Numbered from the stretch's first letter, positions 18,643-28,927 are shown. The stretch: 64,000 nucleotides of DNA from Woeseiaceae bacterium (GCA_021773115.1 JAJFKS010000005.1:163390-227389); one strand, 5' to 3'. Notes: a model not told the origin generated them from the sequence alone. Program-made: numbers and translations.

Positions 18643-19929
18643 CTACTGGTCGATGAATAGCCGATCGACCTCAATAAAATGTGCGTAAGAAGAAATAATG
18701 ACCTGGTCGCCAGCGACGAGGCCGGATATCACTTCAATCGTGCTCGGGTTGCGTCGCCCGAGCTGGACAGGGCGCCGGGTGGCGAATTTTCCATCCGCAG
18801 CGATGACGAAAACCCACGCGCCACCCGTGTCATTGAAAAAGGGACCGTTGGCAAGAAGTGTTGCGCGCTCGGTCGTGTCGCCGAGCACCAGGCGCATTTG
18901 CAAGGTTTGGCCGCGGCGAATATTTGACGGTGCGTCACCGATAAATCGAAAGTCGACTTCAAACTGTGACGCTTGAACTTCAGGATAAATTTTGCTGACT
19001 TCCAGCCGGTAATCGCGTCCGTTGAACTCCAGCAATGCCTGCTGGCCAACTCGCACCCGGTTAAGATAAAACTCATTGACCAGCGCGACCGCCTTAAAGC
19101 GGTCAACATCATCAATCTGTCCCAGCCGTTCTCCACGGGCTTTCGATTCGCCGATCTCGGCATTCATGGATGTGATCTGTCCGGATCGAGGTGCGCGAAT
19201 CAACAAGTTGTCGAGATTGCCACGGGCAAGTGTCAGGTTTTTTTCGAGATGCAGAACCGAGCTGTTGAGTTGCGCGATCTGGGCCAGGCGAATCTTTTCG
19301 TCCTGCTCCTGGCTTTCCCGCGTAACCTGCCGTCGATCGCGGTTGTATTGCAACTCATCAACGGCGTCTTCGTATTCGTTGTTCGATATGAACCGCTTTC
19401 CCTCGAGCTTTTCGTAACGTCCAACCAGGCGCGACAAACGCGCAATCGCGTAATCGATCTCAATCAACTCGCTCTTGAGTCGCAGGCGGTTTTGTTCAAT
19501 AGCAAGTTGAGTATTGCGAAGATTATTGAGTTGCTCGCTGACCTCCGCTTCGCGCGCGATCACGTCAAGCTGCAATGACGTGTTCGACAAATCGATCAGT
19601 GCTTGACCTTTTTCAACAATCGATCCTTCTTCGACGTGAATCGCCTCGACCCTTCCGCCTTCAATCGCATCGAGGTATACCGTTCGCTCAGGCTCGACGG
19701 CAGCACGCAGCGGAATGAAGTCTTCGTACATGCCGACCGATACCTCTGCCGTTCGGATACGCTGACCGTCGAGCGTGAAAGACGTTCCCGTGTGCAGGGT
19801 GGTGTAAATCAGGGCAAGTACCGCAACGCCGGCCACGACGACACCGCCAATGATCAAGGGCTTCCTGGAATTCCGCTTTATGTGGCGATCCATGCCGGCG
19901 GCAGTCGAATGTTGGCTTTGCGATTTCAT
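18643..19929 (-). CDS. HlyD-family periplasmic adaptor (efflux membrane-fusion protein)
   Basis: N-terminal TM; coiled-coil; VEAIHVEEGSIVEKGQALIDL and LLIRAPRSGQITSMNAEIGES biotinyl-lipoyl halves. Confidence 0.9.
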   Translation of the reverse strand: MKSQSQHSTAAGMDRHIKRNSRKPLIIGGVVVAGVAVLALIYTTLHTGTSFTLDGQRIRTAEVSVGMYEDFIPLRAAVEPERTVYLDAIEGGRVEAIHVEEGSIVEKGQALIDLSNTSLQLDVIAREAEVSEQLNNLRNTQLAIEQNRLRLKSELIEIDYAIARLSRLVGRYEKLEGKRFISNNEYEDAVDELQYNRDRRQVTRESQEQDEKIRLAQIAQLNSSVLHLEKNLTLARGNLDNLLIRAPRSGQITSMNAEIGESKARGERLGQIDDVDRFKAVALVNEFYLNRVRVGQQALLEFNGRDYRLEVSKIYPEVQASQFEVDFRFIGDAPSNIRRGQTLQMRLVLGDTTERATLLANGPFFNDTGGAWVFVIAADGKFATRRPVQLGRRNPSTIEVISGLVAGDQVIISSYAHFIEVDRLFIDQ

Positions 19930-19990
19930 TACTCATTAGATCAATCTCACCACCCCATTGGTTTAAACAATAAAAACAAAGAGTTATGGA

Positions 19991-20048
19991 AAATATTGAA
20001 TATTTGAGCGTCCGCTGACGGACGAAAGTGATCGATTTCGGACACTTT
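19991..20048. promoter_or_regulatory. Three consecutive inverted repeats in the divergent adaptor/response-regulator promoter region
   Basis: AAATATT-G-AATATTT (19991-20005), CGTCCG-CTGA-CGGACG (20009-20024), AAAGTG-N12-CACTTT (20025-20048), read directly. Confidence 0.65.
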
Positions 20049-20066
20049 GGAAGCTAAGCTTTCGTC

Positions 20067-20639
20067 ATGGAGTCTCGTGCCACCATTCTCGTCGTTGACG
20101 ATGATGCCGATGTTCTGACAGCGGCTCGCCTGCTGTTGCGGCAGTTTTTCGGGGCGGTTCTGACAACGACAGACCCCGGCGATATCCCCGGCCTGATGAC
20201 TGAACAGTCTATCGACGTCTTTCTTATCGATATGAATTTCGCGATTGGCCAGCACAGTGGCATCGAAGGCCTCAATTACATGCAACAGATCAAGAGCCTG
20301 GATCCCGATGCCGTGGTCGTCCTGATGACCGCCTTTGGCGCGTTGAACACAGCGGTTCAGGCGATGCGCGAAGGAGCAACGGACTTTGTTTTAAAGCCCT
20401 GGCAAAACGAAAAGCTGGTTGCCACGCTTAGTGTTGCCGCCGAATTGCGGCGGACGCGTACGGTGGTCATCCAGGAAAGCGATGCGGCGAAGGCGGTTTC
20501 GCTTAACCTGGAGGCCAATGAGCGAAAAATGATCTCGATGGCGCTCGAGCAATCGCACGGCAACATTTCTCATGCGGCAAAAGCGCTCGGCATTACCCGT
20601 GCCGCACTGTACCGGCGCATTGAGAAGTACGAATTGTGA
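20067..20639 (+). CDS. Response regulator with receiver and Fis-type HTH, no AAA+ domain
   Basis: ILVVDDDADVL, phosphoacceptor region VFLIDMNF, KPW; C-terminal SHAAKALGITRAALYRRIEKY Fis-like HTH; no sigma-54 interaction motifs. Confidence 0.87.
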   Translation: MESRATILVVDDDADVLTAARLLLRQFFGAVLTTTDPGDIPGLMTEQSIDVFLIDMNFAIGQHSGIEGLNYMQQIKSLDPDAVVVLMTAFGALNTAVQAMREGATDFVLKPWQNEKLVATLSVAAELRRTRTVVIQESDAAKAVSLNLEANERKMISMALEQSHGNISHAAKALGITRAALYRRIEKYEL

Positions 20640-21943
20640 AGCAGCAGTTCCGAGCCCGTTTTCGTGCACTGATAGTCATCCAGATCATGCTGCTGGTGGG
20701 CAGCATTTGCTTTCTTGCGTGGTCATTAGTGGCAACTGGATTCGTCGCGATTCCCGTCGCCGTCACGATCGTTGTATCGCTACAGGTAATTGGCCTGCTC
20801 CGCTATGTCGAGTCTCACGTCGACACGCTTGAAGACTTTTTTGCAGCAATTAATTATGAAGATTTCACGCGCCGATTTGTCGAGGACAATGTTGATGTCG
20901 AACTGAAAGAGGCCTTTAACCGCATACTCGAAAAATTCCAGGACGCGAGTGCTGCAAGGGAAGTTCAGGCCGTTTACCTGGAGACGGTGGTCAAGCATGT
21001 GCCGGTGCCATTTATTGCGGTGAAATCGGATGGGACGCTGAGCCTTGTCAACAATCCGGCGCGCCGGCTGACCGGGTTATCCGCATTGCATCATTTCGGC
21101 CAACTCGCAGAACTTGATCCTCAGTTGCCCGGGCTCATGCAGGCGATCGAACCGGGCAGCCAGCAATTGTTGCAAACCAGGCTCCGCGATGTGCCAGCCG
21201 AATTACGCGTATCGGTGTCTGAAATTCGAATTGCCGGCGAAATCGAACGGCTATATTCGATCGAGAATCTATCCGGTGAATTAACGGCCCGTGAAGCAAG
21301 CGCCTGGCGCAAGCTGATAAGGGTATTAACACACGAAATCATGAACACACTGACGCCCGTGGCATCGCTGGCGCAGACGGCTGCGGCAATACTTGAAAAA
21401 CCTGACGCGACGGGTGAAGTTCGCGAGGCAGTAATGACGATCGCGCGCCGCAGCGAGGGCTTGATGAGTTTTGTGTCGCGGTATCGCGAGATGCTGAACG
21501 TGCCCCTCCCGGACCCCGAGTCGATCGGAGTGGCGGAAGCACTGCAAAGTGTCGTTGCATTGATGAGCGAAGAGCTTGAAGGCGTCAGTGTTGTAATCAG
21601 TGTCGTACCGGAGTCACTCGAGATTCAAGCGGATCGGCAGTTGCTGGATCAAGTGTTGGTTAACGTCGTTAAGAATGCTGCGGACGCTCTGCAGGATACC
21701 GATTCACCGCAACTGCGGCTTAGCGGCAAACTGGATTCAGGACGTGTGCTGATTAGGGTCCGGGATAATGGACCTGGCATAGCCGATGATACTTTGGACC
21801 AGGTATTCATACCGTTTTTTACCACCAAACGAGAGGGCAGCGGTATCGGACTTAGCCTTTGCCGGCAAATCATGATTGCTCATCATGGAGAAATCGTGCT
21901 CGAGAGTGACAAGCGCGGAACGACGATCGGTCTGCTGTTCTAG
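20636..21943 (+). CDS. Sensor histidine kinase (NtrY/NtrB-like)
   Basis: Two TMs; H-box RVLTHEIMNTLTPVASL; N box NVVKNAADAL; RDNGPGI; GIGLSLCRQIM. 4 bp overlap with the regulator. Confidence 0.92.
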   Translation: MKQQFRARFRALIVIQIMLLVGSICFLAWSLVATGFVAIPVAVTIVVSLQVIGLLRYVESHVDTLEDFFAAINYEDFTRRFVEDNVDVELKEAFNRILEKFQDASAAREVQAVYLETVVKHVPVPFIAVKSDGTLSLVNNPARRLTGLSALHHFGQLAELDPQLPGLMQAIEPGSQQLLQTRLRDVPAELRVSVSEIRIAGEIERLYSIENLSGELTAREASAWRKLIRVLTHEIMNTLTPVASLAQTAAAILEKPDATGEVREAVMTIARRSEGLMSFVSRYREMLNVPLPDPESIGVAEALQSVVALMSEELEGVSVVISVVPESLEIQADRQLLDQVLVNVVKNAADALQDTDSPQLRLSGKLDSGRVLIRVRDNGPGIADDTLDQVFIPFFTTKREGSGIGLSLCRQIMIAHHGEIVLESDKRGTTIGLLF

Positions 21944-21979
21944 CTGCGGGGTGTCGGCCGACCGTCTATACTGAGTCAA

Positions 21980-23836
21980 ATGGACTCGCTGCCAATGCTA
22001 AGCACTGAAATGGCGGTCGTCATGGGGATCATCGTCATCGCGGTGTTTCTCTTTGCTACCGACCTGCTGCGCGTCGACGTCGCAGCGCTTTTCATAATGA
22101 CGCTGCTCGGCTTACTGATACTCGTCCCTGGCCTTGATCACTTGCTGGAGCCGGACGTGCTGTTCTCAGGTTTCGCAAGCAATGCCGTCGTCTCGATCAT
22201 CGCGGTGATGATTCTCGGTGGCGGGCTCGACAAAACAGGGGTCATGGATCGAGTCGCCGCTGCAATCCTGCGCTATGGCGGCAAGGCCGAACATCAGTTA
22301 TTGACGATGATCGCCGGCACAGCGGCGATCGTATCGTCGTTCATGCAAAACGTTGGTGCCGCCGCACTTTACCTGCCAGTCGTGTCACGTGTTTCCGCGC
22401 GCACGGGTATCCCGATGGGGCGACTGGTCATGCCCATGGGATTTTGCGCCATTTTGGGCGGCACCATGACGATGGTGGCATCCAGCCCGCTCATCATGCT
22501 GAATGACCTGCTCAGCAATGCCAATGAACGACTACCGGCGGACCGTGCCATGGAGCCGTTCGAACTGTTTTCAGTCACGCCGATCGGTGTCGCGCTGGTC
22601 GCGTCCGGACTGATCTTCTTCTTGCTACTTGGCAAACGAGTATTGCCCAGGTCCAGTGCTGGCAATCCAACACGCGGTACTGGCACCGTGAGGTATATGC
22701 GCCGGCTGTGGGGCGTTAATGCGGCCGTTCGCGAGGTGGACGTGCCCGAGACCAGTCCCCTGGTCGGCATGAAAATCGTTGACGTCCAGCTTGAGCATGA
22801 TGTGCGAATTGTTGCCTCACGATACGCCGGGAAAGTTCTCATTGGCCCGCCGGTTGATGCGCCGATCGCGGCACCGGCAACCCTGGCAATTATTGCACAG
22901 CCGAACAAACTGAAAGCCTTTGTCGCCGCAGGAAATCTGACACTCAAAAAGAAACTGGTAGAGTTTCGGCATACGCTGGCACGCTCAATTGCGGGCGTTG
23001 CTGAAGTGCTGGTTCCACCAAACTCGCGCCTGATTGGCCGGTCGGCGAAAGACCTGCATTTTCGACTGACCTACGGGCTCAGTTTGCTGTCAATTTTCCG
23101 TGGTGGGGAGGCGATCACGGATAAAGTCGCTGCTGTTCCGATCCAGGCGGGCGACATGTTGATTTGTCACACGCGATGGGAATACCTCACATTGCTCACG
23201 AAAGACCGCGATTTCGTCGTCGTTACGACCGACTATCCCCGCGAAGCGCGCGAGCCCTATCACGTCATACTGGCGCTAAGTTTTTTCTGTCTTTCAATCG
23301 GCCTGATCGTTTTCACAAATATTGCCTTGCCGGTCGCCTTGATGACCGGCGCGGTCGGCATGATCATCTTTGGCGTACTTTCAATGGACGACGCCTACAA
23401 GACCATCAGCTGGAAAACCGTATTCCTGCTGGCGGGATTATTGCCACTGGGTATGGCGGTCGAAACATCGGGTACCGCGAATTACGTTGTCCAGCATTTG
23501 CTGGCAAGTGTTGGCGACGTGCCGACATGGGTGTTGCAGACAATGGTCGCATTGCTCGCCAGCATTTTTACACTGGTAGTTTCGAACGTTGGCGCAACGG
23601 TTTTGCTGGTGCCCTTCGCAATCAATCTCGCCTTGGCCATCGGTGCTGACCCTGCGATGTTTGCGCTGACGGTTGCGATTTCGACGTCGAACTCTTTTCT
23701 GATCCCAACGCACCAGGTGAATGCCCTGATCATGGGCCCCGGTGATTACAAGGTGTCAGACTTTTTACGCGTCGGGGGCATGATGACGATCGTGTTTTTC
23801 GTTGTATCGCTGGTCATGCTGAACCTGGTCTTTTGA
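21980..23836 (+). CDS. SLC13/DASS-family permease with TrkA-C domains
   Basis: Repeated TM bundles (SFMQNVGAAALYLPV; VSNVGATVLLVPFA; STSNSFLIPTHQVNALIMGPG) flanking two TrkA-C-like segments. Confidence 0.88.
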   Translation: MDSLPMLSTEMAVVMGIIVIAVFLFATDLLRVDVAALFIMTLLGLLILVPGLDHLLEPDVLFSGFASNAVVSIIAVMILGGGLDKTGVMDRVAAAILRYGGKAEHQLLTMIAGTAAIVSSFMQNVGAAALYLPVVSRVSARTGIPMGRLVMPMGFCAILGGTMTMVASSPLIMLNDLLSNANERLPADRAMEPFELFSVTPIGVALVASGLIFFLLLGKRVLPRSSAGNPTRGTGTVRYMRRLWGVNAAVREVDVPETSPLVGMKIVDVQLEHDVRIVASRYAGKVLIGPPVDAPIAAPATLAIIAQPNKLKAFVAAGNLTLKKKLVEFRHTLARSIAGVAEVLVPPNSRLIGRSAKDLHFRLTYGLSLLSIFRGGEAITDKVAAVPIQAGDMLICHTRWEYLTLLTKDRDFVVVTTDYPREAREPYHVILALSFFCLSIGLIVFTNIALPVALMTGAVGMIIFGVLSMDDAYKTISWKTVFLLAGLLPLGMAVETSGTANYVVQHLLASVGDVPTWVLQTMVALLASIFTLVVSNVGATVLLVPFAINLALAIGADPAMFALTVAISTSNSFLIPTHQVNALIMGPGDYKVSDFLRVGGMMTIVFFVVSLVMLNLVF

Positions 23837-23922
23837 GGTGCGGCTGGCAGCAGCGCAATCACAGCTATGATCAGTACGGCGGGCGCCACCGGTCCGTCGT
23901 CAAGCGAATAAATTCCCAGCAT

Positions 23923-24729
23923 TCAGTCACAATGACTGTTCGGCTTTGTCGCAGTCACGGCAATATGGAAAGGGTGAAAATGCTCGACTGCCGCTATTTC
24001 CAGGCCCATATGATTGCTGATTTCAACCGCCAGATCCGTGTCAAACACGTGGTGGTGAAGGCAGCGGTTCTCGATATTGTGCAGGGATCGCTGCCGGAAC
24101 TCCTCCGTATCCCCAACACCTGGCGAGCGCTGAAAATCATGCAGTTCCAGCACCTCCTCAAGATGGGTCATGTCGTCTTCACCCATGTCGGCGTCAAAAT
24201 CCTCGAGCAGATGACTGAGCGTTGTAACCGGCCGACGATGGTCAAATGTTCGTGCTTTGTCGGGGAAGATCAGCACCATCATTCCCCCTGGCTTGAGTAC
24301 ACGAATCCATTCGGCGAGGCCGCGCAAAGGATTCGCAAGATGCTCAATGCAGTGTGAAGAAATAAGGAAATCATAAGTAGCTGAGGCGATGTTGTGCAGA
24401 TCACTGGCTTCCGCGACGTACTGACGGCCTGCTTCCTTGTCCCTGTTGAACTTAAAGGTGCGGCCTACTTCAATCGAACTCTCCCAAACCGTTGCCGACC
24501 CAAAATTACAATTATCGATTTGCATTGCGTCTGCATAAACGGGAATACAGCCTCTGCTGCCGAAGATTCGGCTGGGACCACCAATCTCCAGGCCAATGCC
24601 GGATTGAATCAATTGCCGGTATTCACCGTAGTGGCGTGAGCGTTGTGGGAAGAGCCAATAATAAGCGTACTTAAAAAGCTCTGTAACGCCATCATTTCTG
24701 AGTACGGCAAATAATTTGCGAATGATCAT
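23923..24729 (-). CDS. Class I SAM-dependent methyltransferase
   Basis: GLEIGGPSRIF; FLISSHCIEHLANPLRGLAEWIRVLKPGGMMVLIFPD. Confidence 0.8.
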   Translation of the reverse strand: MIIRKLFAVLRNDGVTELFKYAYYWLFPQRSRHYGEYRQLIQSGIGLEIGGPSRIFGSRGCIPVYADAMQIDNCNFGSATVWESSIEVGRTFKFNRDKEAGRQYVAEASDLHNIASATYDFLISSHCIEHLANPLRGLAEWIRVLKPGGMMVLIFPDKARTFDHRRPVTTLSHLLEDFDADMGEDDMTHLEEVLELHDFQRSPGVGDTEEFRQRSLHNIENRCLHHHVFDTDLAVEISNHMGLEIAAVEHFHPFHIAVTATKPNSHCD

Positions 24730-24876
24730 CAGTCAAAGCCAGTTTTTCTTACGGCGGTCAATCGCAAATGATAGCATCCGGGGATTAGCTGCTCCGTGAC
24801 ATTGATTCAGATTGACGAGCTTGTCTGCCTGGAAGATGTCGAATCCAGTGGATGATGTGGGCATGAAAAAGCACGG

Positions 24877-25848
24877 ATGGATCACGTGGAAATGATACAG
24901 ACCATAGAGCGGAAGAATTGTCCATTCTGCGGCGCGGAGCAAACGCCTCTCCACACGGGTTTGACTGATCGAATTTTTGGAACCGCTGGCAAGTGGCAGA
25001 TATCCACCTGTTCTGACAAAACCTGCAAGTTAGCCTGGCTGAATCCGATGCCGCTTGAGTCGGAAATTGAAAAAGCTTACGTAAAATATTATACGCACGC
25101 ACCGCAAGACGCCGACAGCGCGGGAACCTCCACGTTCAAGACCCTGCAGCGATGGTATGCGAAGCTGCTCGGCTGCGCCGGCGAACGAGCCAGCCTCGAA
25201 ACTTTTTTTCTTGATGATGATACACCGAAGAAAGTATTGGACGTAGGCTGTGGGAACGGCAATCGACTCAAGAAACTGGAGGCCCTGGGTTGGCAGGCCG
25301 AGGGCCAGGAAATCGACGCCACGGCCGCCGACACGGCGATCGCCCTGGGCCTGGATGTGCATGTCGGATCGATTCACGGTGAGCACTTCAGCGGCAGAAA
25401 ATACGACGCCATTGTGTCAAATCATGTCGTCGAGCACTTGCACGATCCCGCCGCGATGCTGCGCCGTTGTCGGGAATTACTGCAGGACGATGGCAAGTTG
25501 GTCATTATCACACCGAATATCTGCAGCTTCGGCAGTCGGCTATTCGGAAAGAACTGGCGAGGTCTCGAGCCACCCAGGCATATCCAGATTTTTTCGCCGT
25601 TCGCGATGCGACGGTTGTTGCTCGATTGCGGCTATCGGCAGGTGTCGGTATTCACGAGCTCGGCACGAGCAGACTTGATCATGACGGGTAGCCTCGATCT
25701 CGCGTTCCGTGGGTCTCACGAGCCATCGCACGCACGCCCGTCAATCGCGAATGCACTGATGACGGTAATTCTCTGGACGTTCGCACGCATCAGTACCATC
25801 GCATCCAAAAATAGCGGCGAAGAGCTCATCGCCATTGCCCATAAGTAA
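24877..25848 (+). CDS. Class I SAM-dependent methyltransferase with N-terminal zinc-ribbon-like Cys motifs
   Basis: CPFCGAEQ...CSDKTCKLAWLNPMP; VLDVGCGNGNRLKKLEALGW; NHVVEHLHDPAAMLRRCRELLQDDGKLVIITPN. Confidence 0.87.
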   Translation: MDHVEMIQTIERKNCPFCGAEQTPLHTGLTDRIFGTAGKWQISTCSDKTCKLAWLNPMPLESEIEKAYVKYYTHAPQDADSAGTSTFKTLQRWYAKLLGCAGERASLETFFLDDDTPKKVLDVGCGNGNRLKKLEALGWQAEGQEIDATAADTAIALGLDVHVGSIHGEHFSGRKYDAIVSNHVVEHLHDPAAMLRRCRELLQDDGKLVIITPNICSFGSRLFGKNWRGLEPPRHIQIFSPFAMRRLLLDCGYRQVSVFTSSARADLIMTGSLDLAFRGSHEPSHARPSIANALMTVILWTFARISTIASKNSGEELIAIAHK

Positions 25849-25858
25849 ACCAGCACCC

Positions 25859-26749
25859 TCAGCCGGAAATTTCATCAGGCGCCACGCCCATATTTCCTTT
25901 GAGCCCATCGCGCAGTCCGCGAAACATGGCTCTGATTTTTCGCCGCTTGTCCGTTTCGATCAGCAGGGCGATGACCAGCTCCCACGCGAGTGTTACGCAC
26001 TTGCGCGCGGCCCAAAGTGGATCGGTGGAGGCATACTGGATGATATTCCGGGTGCCATTACGCATGCTGTAGTACTTGCGAACGGGCGTGTGCAAGTACG
26101 GCAATATTCGATAGTTTGCAGATCGCTCGCCAATACGGTGTTTCATCAGCACACGACCATGCCGCGCCACCAGCAGACCCCTGGCGCGTCCGCGCAAGCA
26201 AATTTCGTGATCGATTCCATCAATAAAGTAATCATCACGAAATCGCCCCAGCTCACTCCAGGCAGTGAGACTCATGAGGCACCCGGAGGTAATGACAGTC
26301 GGGCAAGCCATGACATGATTACCTTCTTTGAATCGAGGTGAATCAAGGCCTGAACCATCAGCAAAATTACAGCCCAGCATGAACGGCGGTGATTCAGATT
26401 GTTGCCAGCATTCAATTTGCTGTAACAGAAAGTCGTCGGCCAAATCGGAATCCTGATCGAAAGTCACTACCCACGTGAAACCCGCACCTAAGGCCGCTTC
26501 ACATCCGACGTTGAGGGCGCTGGCGAGCCCGGTATTCATGCCCTGTGACAAATAGTGCACTCGCGGGCCGCAGTCGTGTTTTTTCCTTGCGTCGACATCG
26601 GGCGTGTTATCAACCCAATACACGGCCGCAAACTGGTCGCTTAGCCTCGTCAGACGTGCGGCAAATTGCTCGTCCGGGTGGTAACTCACAATTACGGCGG
26701 CCGTTTGGGTGACATCCGGTGTCGACAAGGAACCCGGTACTGGCGTCAT
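25859..26749 (-). CDS. Glycosyltransferase family 2 (rhamnosyltransferase-like)
   Basis: AAVIVSYHPDEQFAARL...VYWVDNTPD...GLASALNVGCEAALGAGFTWVVTFDQDSDLADDFL. Internal start at ATG 26749 chosen because the longer ORF overlaps the upstream gene out of frame. Confidence 0.85.
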   Translation of the reverse strand: MTPVPGSLSTPDVTQTAAVIVSYHPDEQFAARLTRLSDQFAAVYWVDNTPDVDARKKHDCGPRVHYLSQGMNTGLASALNVGCEAALGAGFTWVVTFDQDSDLADDFLLQQIECWQQSESPPFMLGCNFADGSGLDSPRFKEGNHVMACPTVITSGCLMSLTAWSELGRFRDDYFIDGIDHEICLRGRARGLLVARHGRVLMKHRIGERSANYRILPYLHTPVRKYYSMRNGTRNIIQYASTDPLWAARKCVTLAWELVIALLIETDKRRKIRAMFRGLRDGLKGNMGVAPDEISG

Positions 26750-26765
26750 GAGCTTGTCTCCCTCA

Positions 26766-27923
26766 TCACGCAAGGTCGATGATGTTTTGCAGGGATTGCC
26801 GAATCGCCGCATCTGAAAGTGCCCGTTGATAGTAATCGGCGCCAGCTCGCGCTGTGCTTGCCAATTCAGCGGGCTTGTCGCGGAGGCGGCACAATGCATT
26901 GGCAAGTGACTGCGCATCGCCAGGCGGCACCAACTGCAGAGGTGCTTCGCTTTCAAGGTCGTCGCACTCAGACAGAATTCTTTTTGTCGTAGCCGTTGCG
27001 GCGGTGATGACCGGCATGCCGAGCGCCAGGTAATAGTAAATCTTGTACGGCAGTACTCTCTGGGCCTTCGGCCCGTCGCCAAAAATGCCCAGGCAAATGT
27101 CGGCGTTGCTGATCTGGTCGGCGACGAACTCTGTGGAAAAATGACCACAATGCCAGGTAACGTTCGAGTCCGTGTTATCTGCCATGAAGTCCTGCAAATA
27201 GCTGGCATCCTGACCGTCTCCGACAAACACAAACTCAATCCTCGAATCTTCCGCGAGCAGGCTGACTGCGGCAATGATCGTACGAATTCCCTGGAGTGGA
27301 ACAAACGTACCCAGAAATACACAGCGCATGGATTCCGAACGCCTGTTCTCCGCTTTCGCCCTGCTTGAAAGCAGCGGCGGAATACAAAGCGGCATGGCAT
27401 AGAACTTATCCACGGGCATGTCGAACAGCTGACTGAAATATTCGGCGTTTTCTGGCGTATCGACGATGACGACCGTTGCCGCCGCGAAAGCGCGTCGCTC
27501 GAGACGATACAGGAGCTTCGCTAAAACACCGGACTCCTTGAGTAAACTTCGGTCGCAGACAATCGTGTCATACAGGGATATAAAGGCATCCAGGTACATC
27601 ACGGGATAGCGCCTGCGCATCCACGGCAGACCCAGCCAGATTGCGAGAAATACGCCGGGATAGCAGACGTAAACGCTTTTCGCACGGTGTCGCAAACTGT
27701 GGAACAATACCTTGATGTGAGCGATCAGAAAGCGCCAGATAAACACTGGCCGACTGGAGCTCATTGCGGCAAAGATACCGGGTGAAACGTCAGATTTAGA
27801 CAGCGGCACAACATATTGAATGTAGTTGTCGCCCAGTAGCTGCTTCAGAGCTACAAGTTTGTACTTGACGTTGGGATAGGAATCGCTAGCTTGGGTGACA
27901 CCCAGAACGTGAAGATCCTTCAT
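26766..27923 (-). CDS. Glycosyltransferase family 4 (GT-B)
   Basis: CVFLGTFVPLQGIRTIIAAVSLL...FVFVGDGQDASYLQ...CLGIFGDGPKAQRVLPYKIYYYLALGMPVITA. Confidence 0.85.
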   Translation of the reverse strand: MKDLHVLGVTQASDSYPNVKYKLVALKQLLGDNYIQYVVPLSKSDVSPGIFAAMSSSRPVFIWRFLIAHIKVLFHSLRHRAKSVYVCYPGVFLAIWLGLPWMRRRYPVMYLDAFISLYDTIVCDRSLLKESGVLAKLLYRLERRAFAAATVVIVDTPENAEYFSQLFDMPVDKFYAMPLCIPPLLSSRAKAENRRSESMRCVFLGTFVPLQGIRTIIAAVSLLAEDSRIEFVFVGDGQDASYLQDFMADNTDSNVTWHCGHFSTEFVADQISNADICLGIFGDGPKAQRVLPYKIYYYLALGMPVITAATATTKRILSECDDLESEAPLQLVPPGDAQSLANALCRLRDKPAELASTARAGADYYQRALSDAAIRQSLQNIIDLA

Positions 27924-28015
27924 GCCAGGTTTACCCGCAGTATCATTGGCCAATTCAATTCTGGCAAAGTATACGCTCACCGAACGTACCACTAAAGCCG
28001 CGCAGCAGGATAATC

Positions 28016-28927
28016 ATGATTCAGAGTCAAAGAGCATTAAAGTTGCTGCGCTTTGCGCTGGTCGTTGCGGCCGTTTCGCTGTTACTGCACATGATCTCGA
28101 AAGTGGGTATGGGGCAAATTGTCCAGTACCTGTCGAACCTGCATCCCGGCTGGCTGGCGCTGACATTTGTCTTCATGGCGGCAAATATTTCATTCGCGAC
28201 ACTGAGATTTCGATGCCTGATCACGTCGGAGCTTCCCTTTGTTTATTTTCTGGAAGTGTTCCTGGCGAGCTTCTTGCTGAATTACGCGGCTATGGTGCAA
28301 GGGCTGGGGCTGGGAGCGAAAATCGGTATGCTAAAGACCCGGCACGTTCCGATCAGCCAGTCATCTGCCGGAATCTGGCTGGAAATTAGCCTGGATATTC
28401 TGGTCTGTAGCAGCATGGTCGTCGTCTTCGTGTTCCTGGAAATTGGCCCCACCCCCCAAAGTTTGCTCATCTTTGCCATTCCGCTGGCGATTGTCGCCGC
28501 GGTTAGCATCGCTTTCCGGGTGGTGCGCCGATTTCCAGGACGTTTTGCGGTCGCGGATCAATTCCTGAGCGCTTTTCGCGATGTCAGTTCACTCCCGAGG
28601 CTTAGCTCGGCGCTTTTTTACTCAGCCGGAATCTGGATTAGCACCGGGGTCGGCCTGTATTGCATGCTGAATTCGGTGCAGTCTGCAGCCCCGACCGATC
28701 TGGGATTGTCGATCCTCGCGATGACGTCCGGATTCCTCACGGGATTGGTGTCGCTGATTCCGGGCGGCATCGGCGTGCGTGAATTGACCTGGTCGTATGT
28801 TGTCAGTCAGGGCGGCTATCCACTGGCCTTAGCCGGCTTGGCGGCAATTCTTTACAGGCTGTTTGCCATTTTTCTGGTTGCGCTGACGCTCGCAATCATG
28901 TCATTCACCCGGCGCCGTGCGGACTGA
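28016..28927 (+). CDS. Lysylphosphatidylglycerol-synthase TM-region/flippase-like membrane protein
   Basis: Multi-TM; SLIPGGIGVRELTWSYVVSQGGYPLALAGLAAILYRLF typical of the family. Confidence 0.78.
   Translation: MIQSQRALKLLRFALVVAAVSLLLHMISKVGMGQIVQYLSNLHPGWLALTFVFMAANISFATLRFRCLITSELPFVYFLEVFLASFLLNYAAMVQGLGLGAKIGMLKTRHVPISQSSAGIWLEISLDILVCSSMVVVFVFLEIGPTPQSLLIFAIPLAIVAAVSIAFRVVRRFPGRFAVADQFLSAFRDVSSLPRLSSALFYSAGIWISTGVGLYCMLNSVQSAAPTDLGLSILAMTSGFLTGLVSLIPGGIGVRELTWSYVVSQGGYPLALAGLAAILYRLFAIFLVALTLAIMSFTRRRAD

Noticed and set aside
25859-27400. Long 513-aa glycosyltransferase ORF start
   Set aside because: The part upstream of 26749 is out-of-frame antisense-like sequence overlapping the GT4 gene on the same strand; the GT2 domain starts at MTPVPGS.
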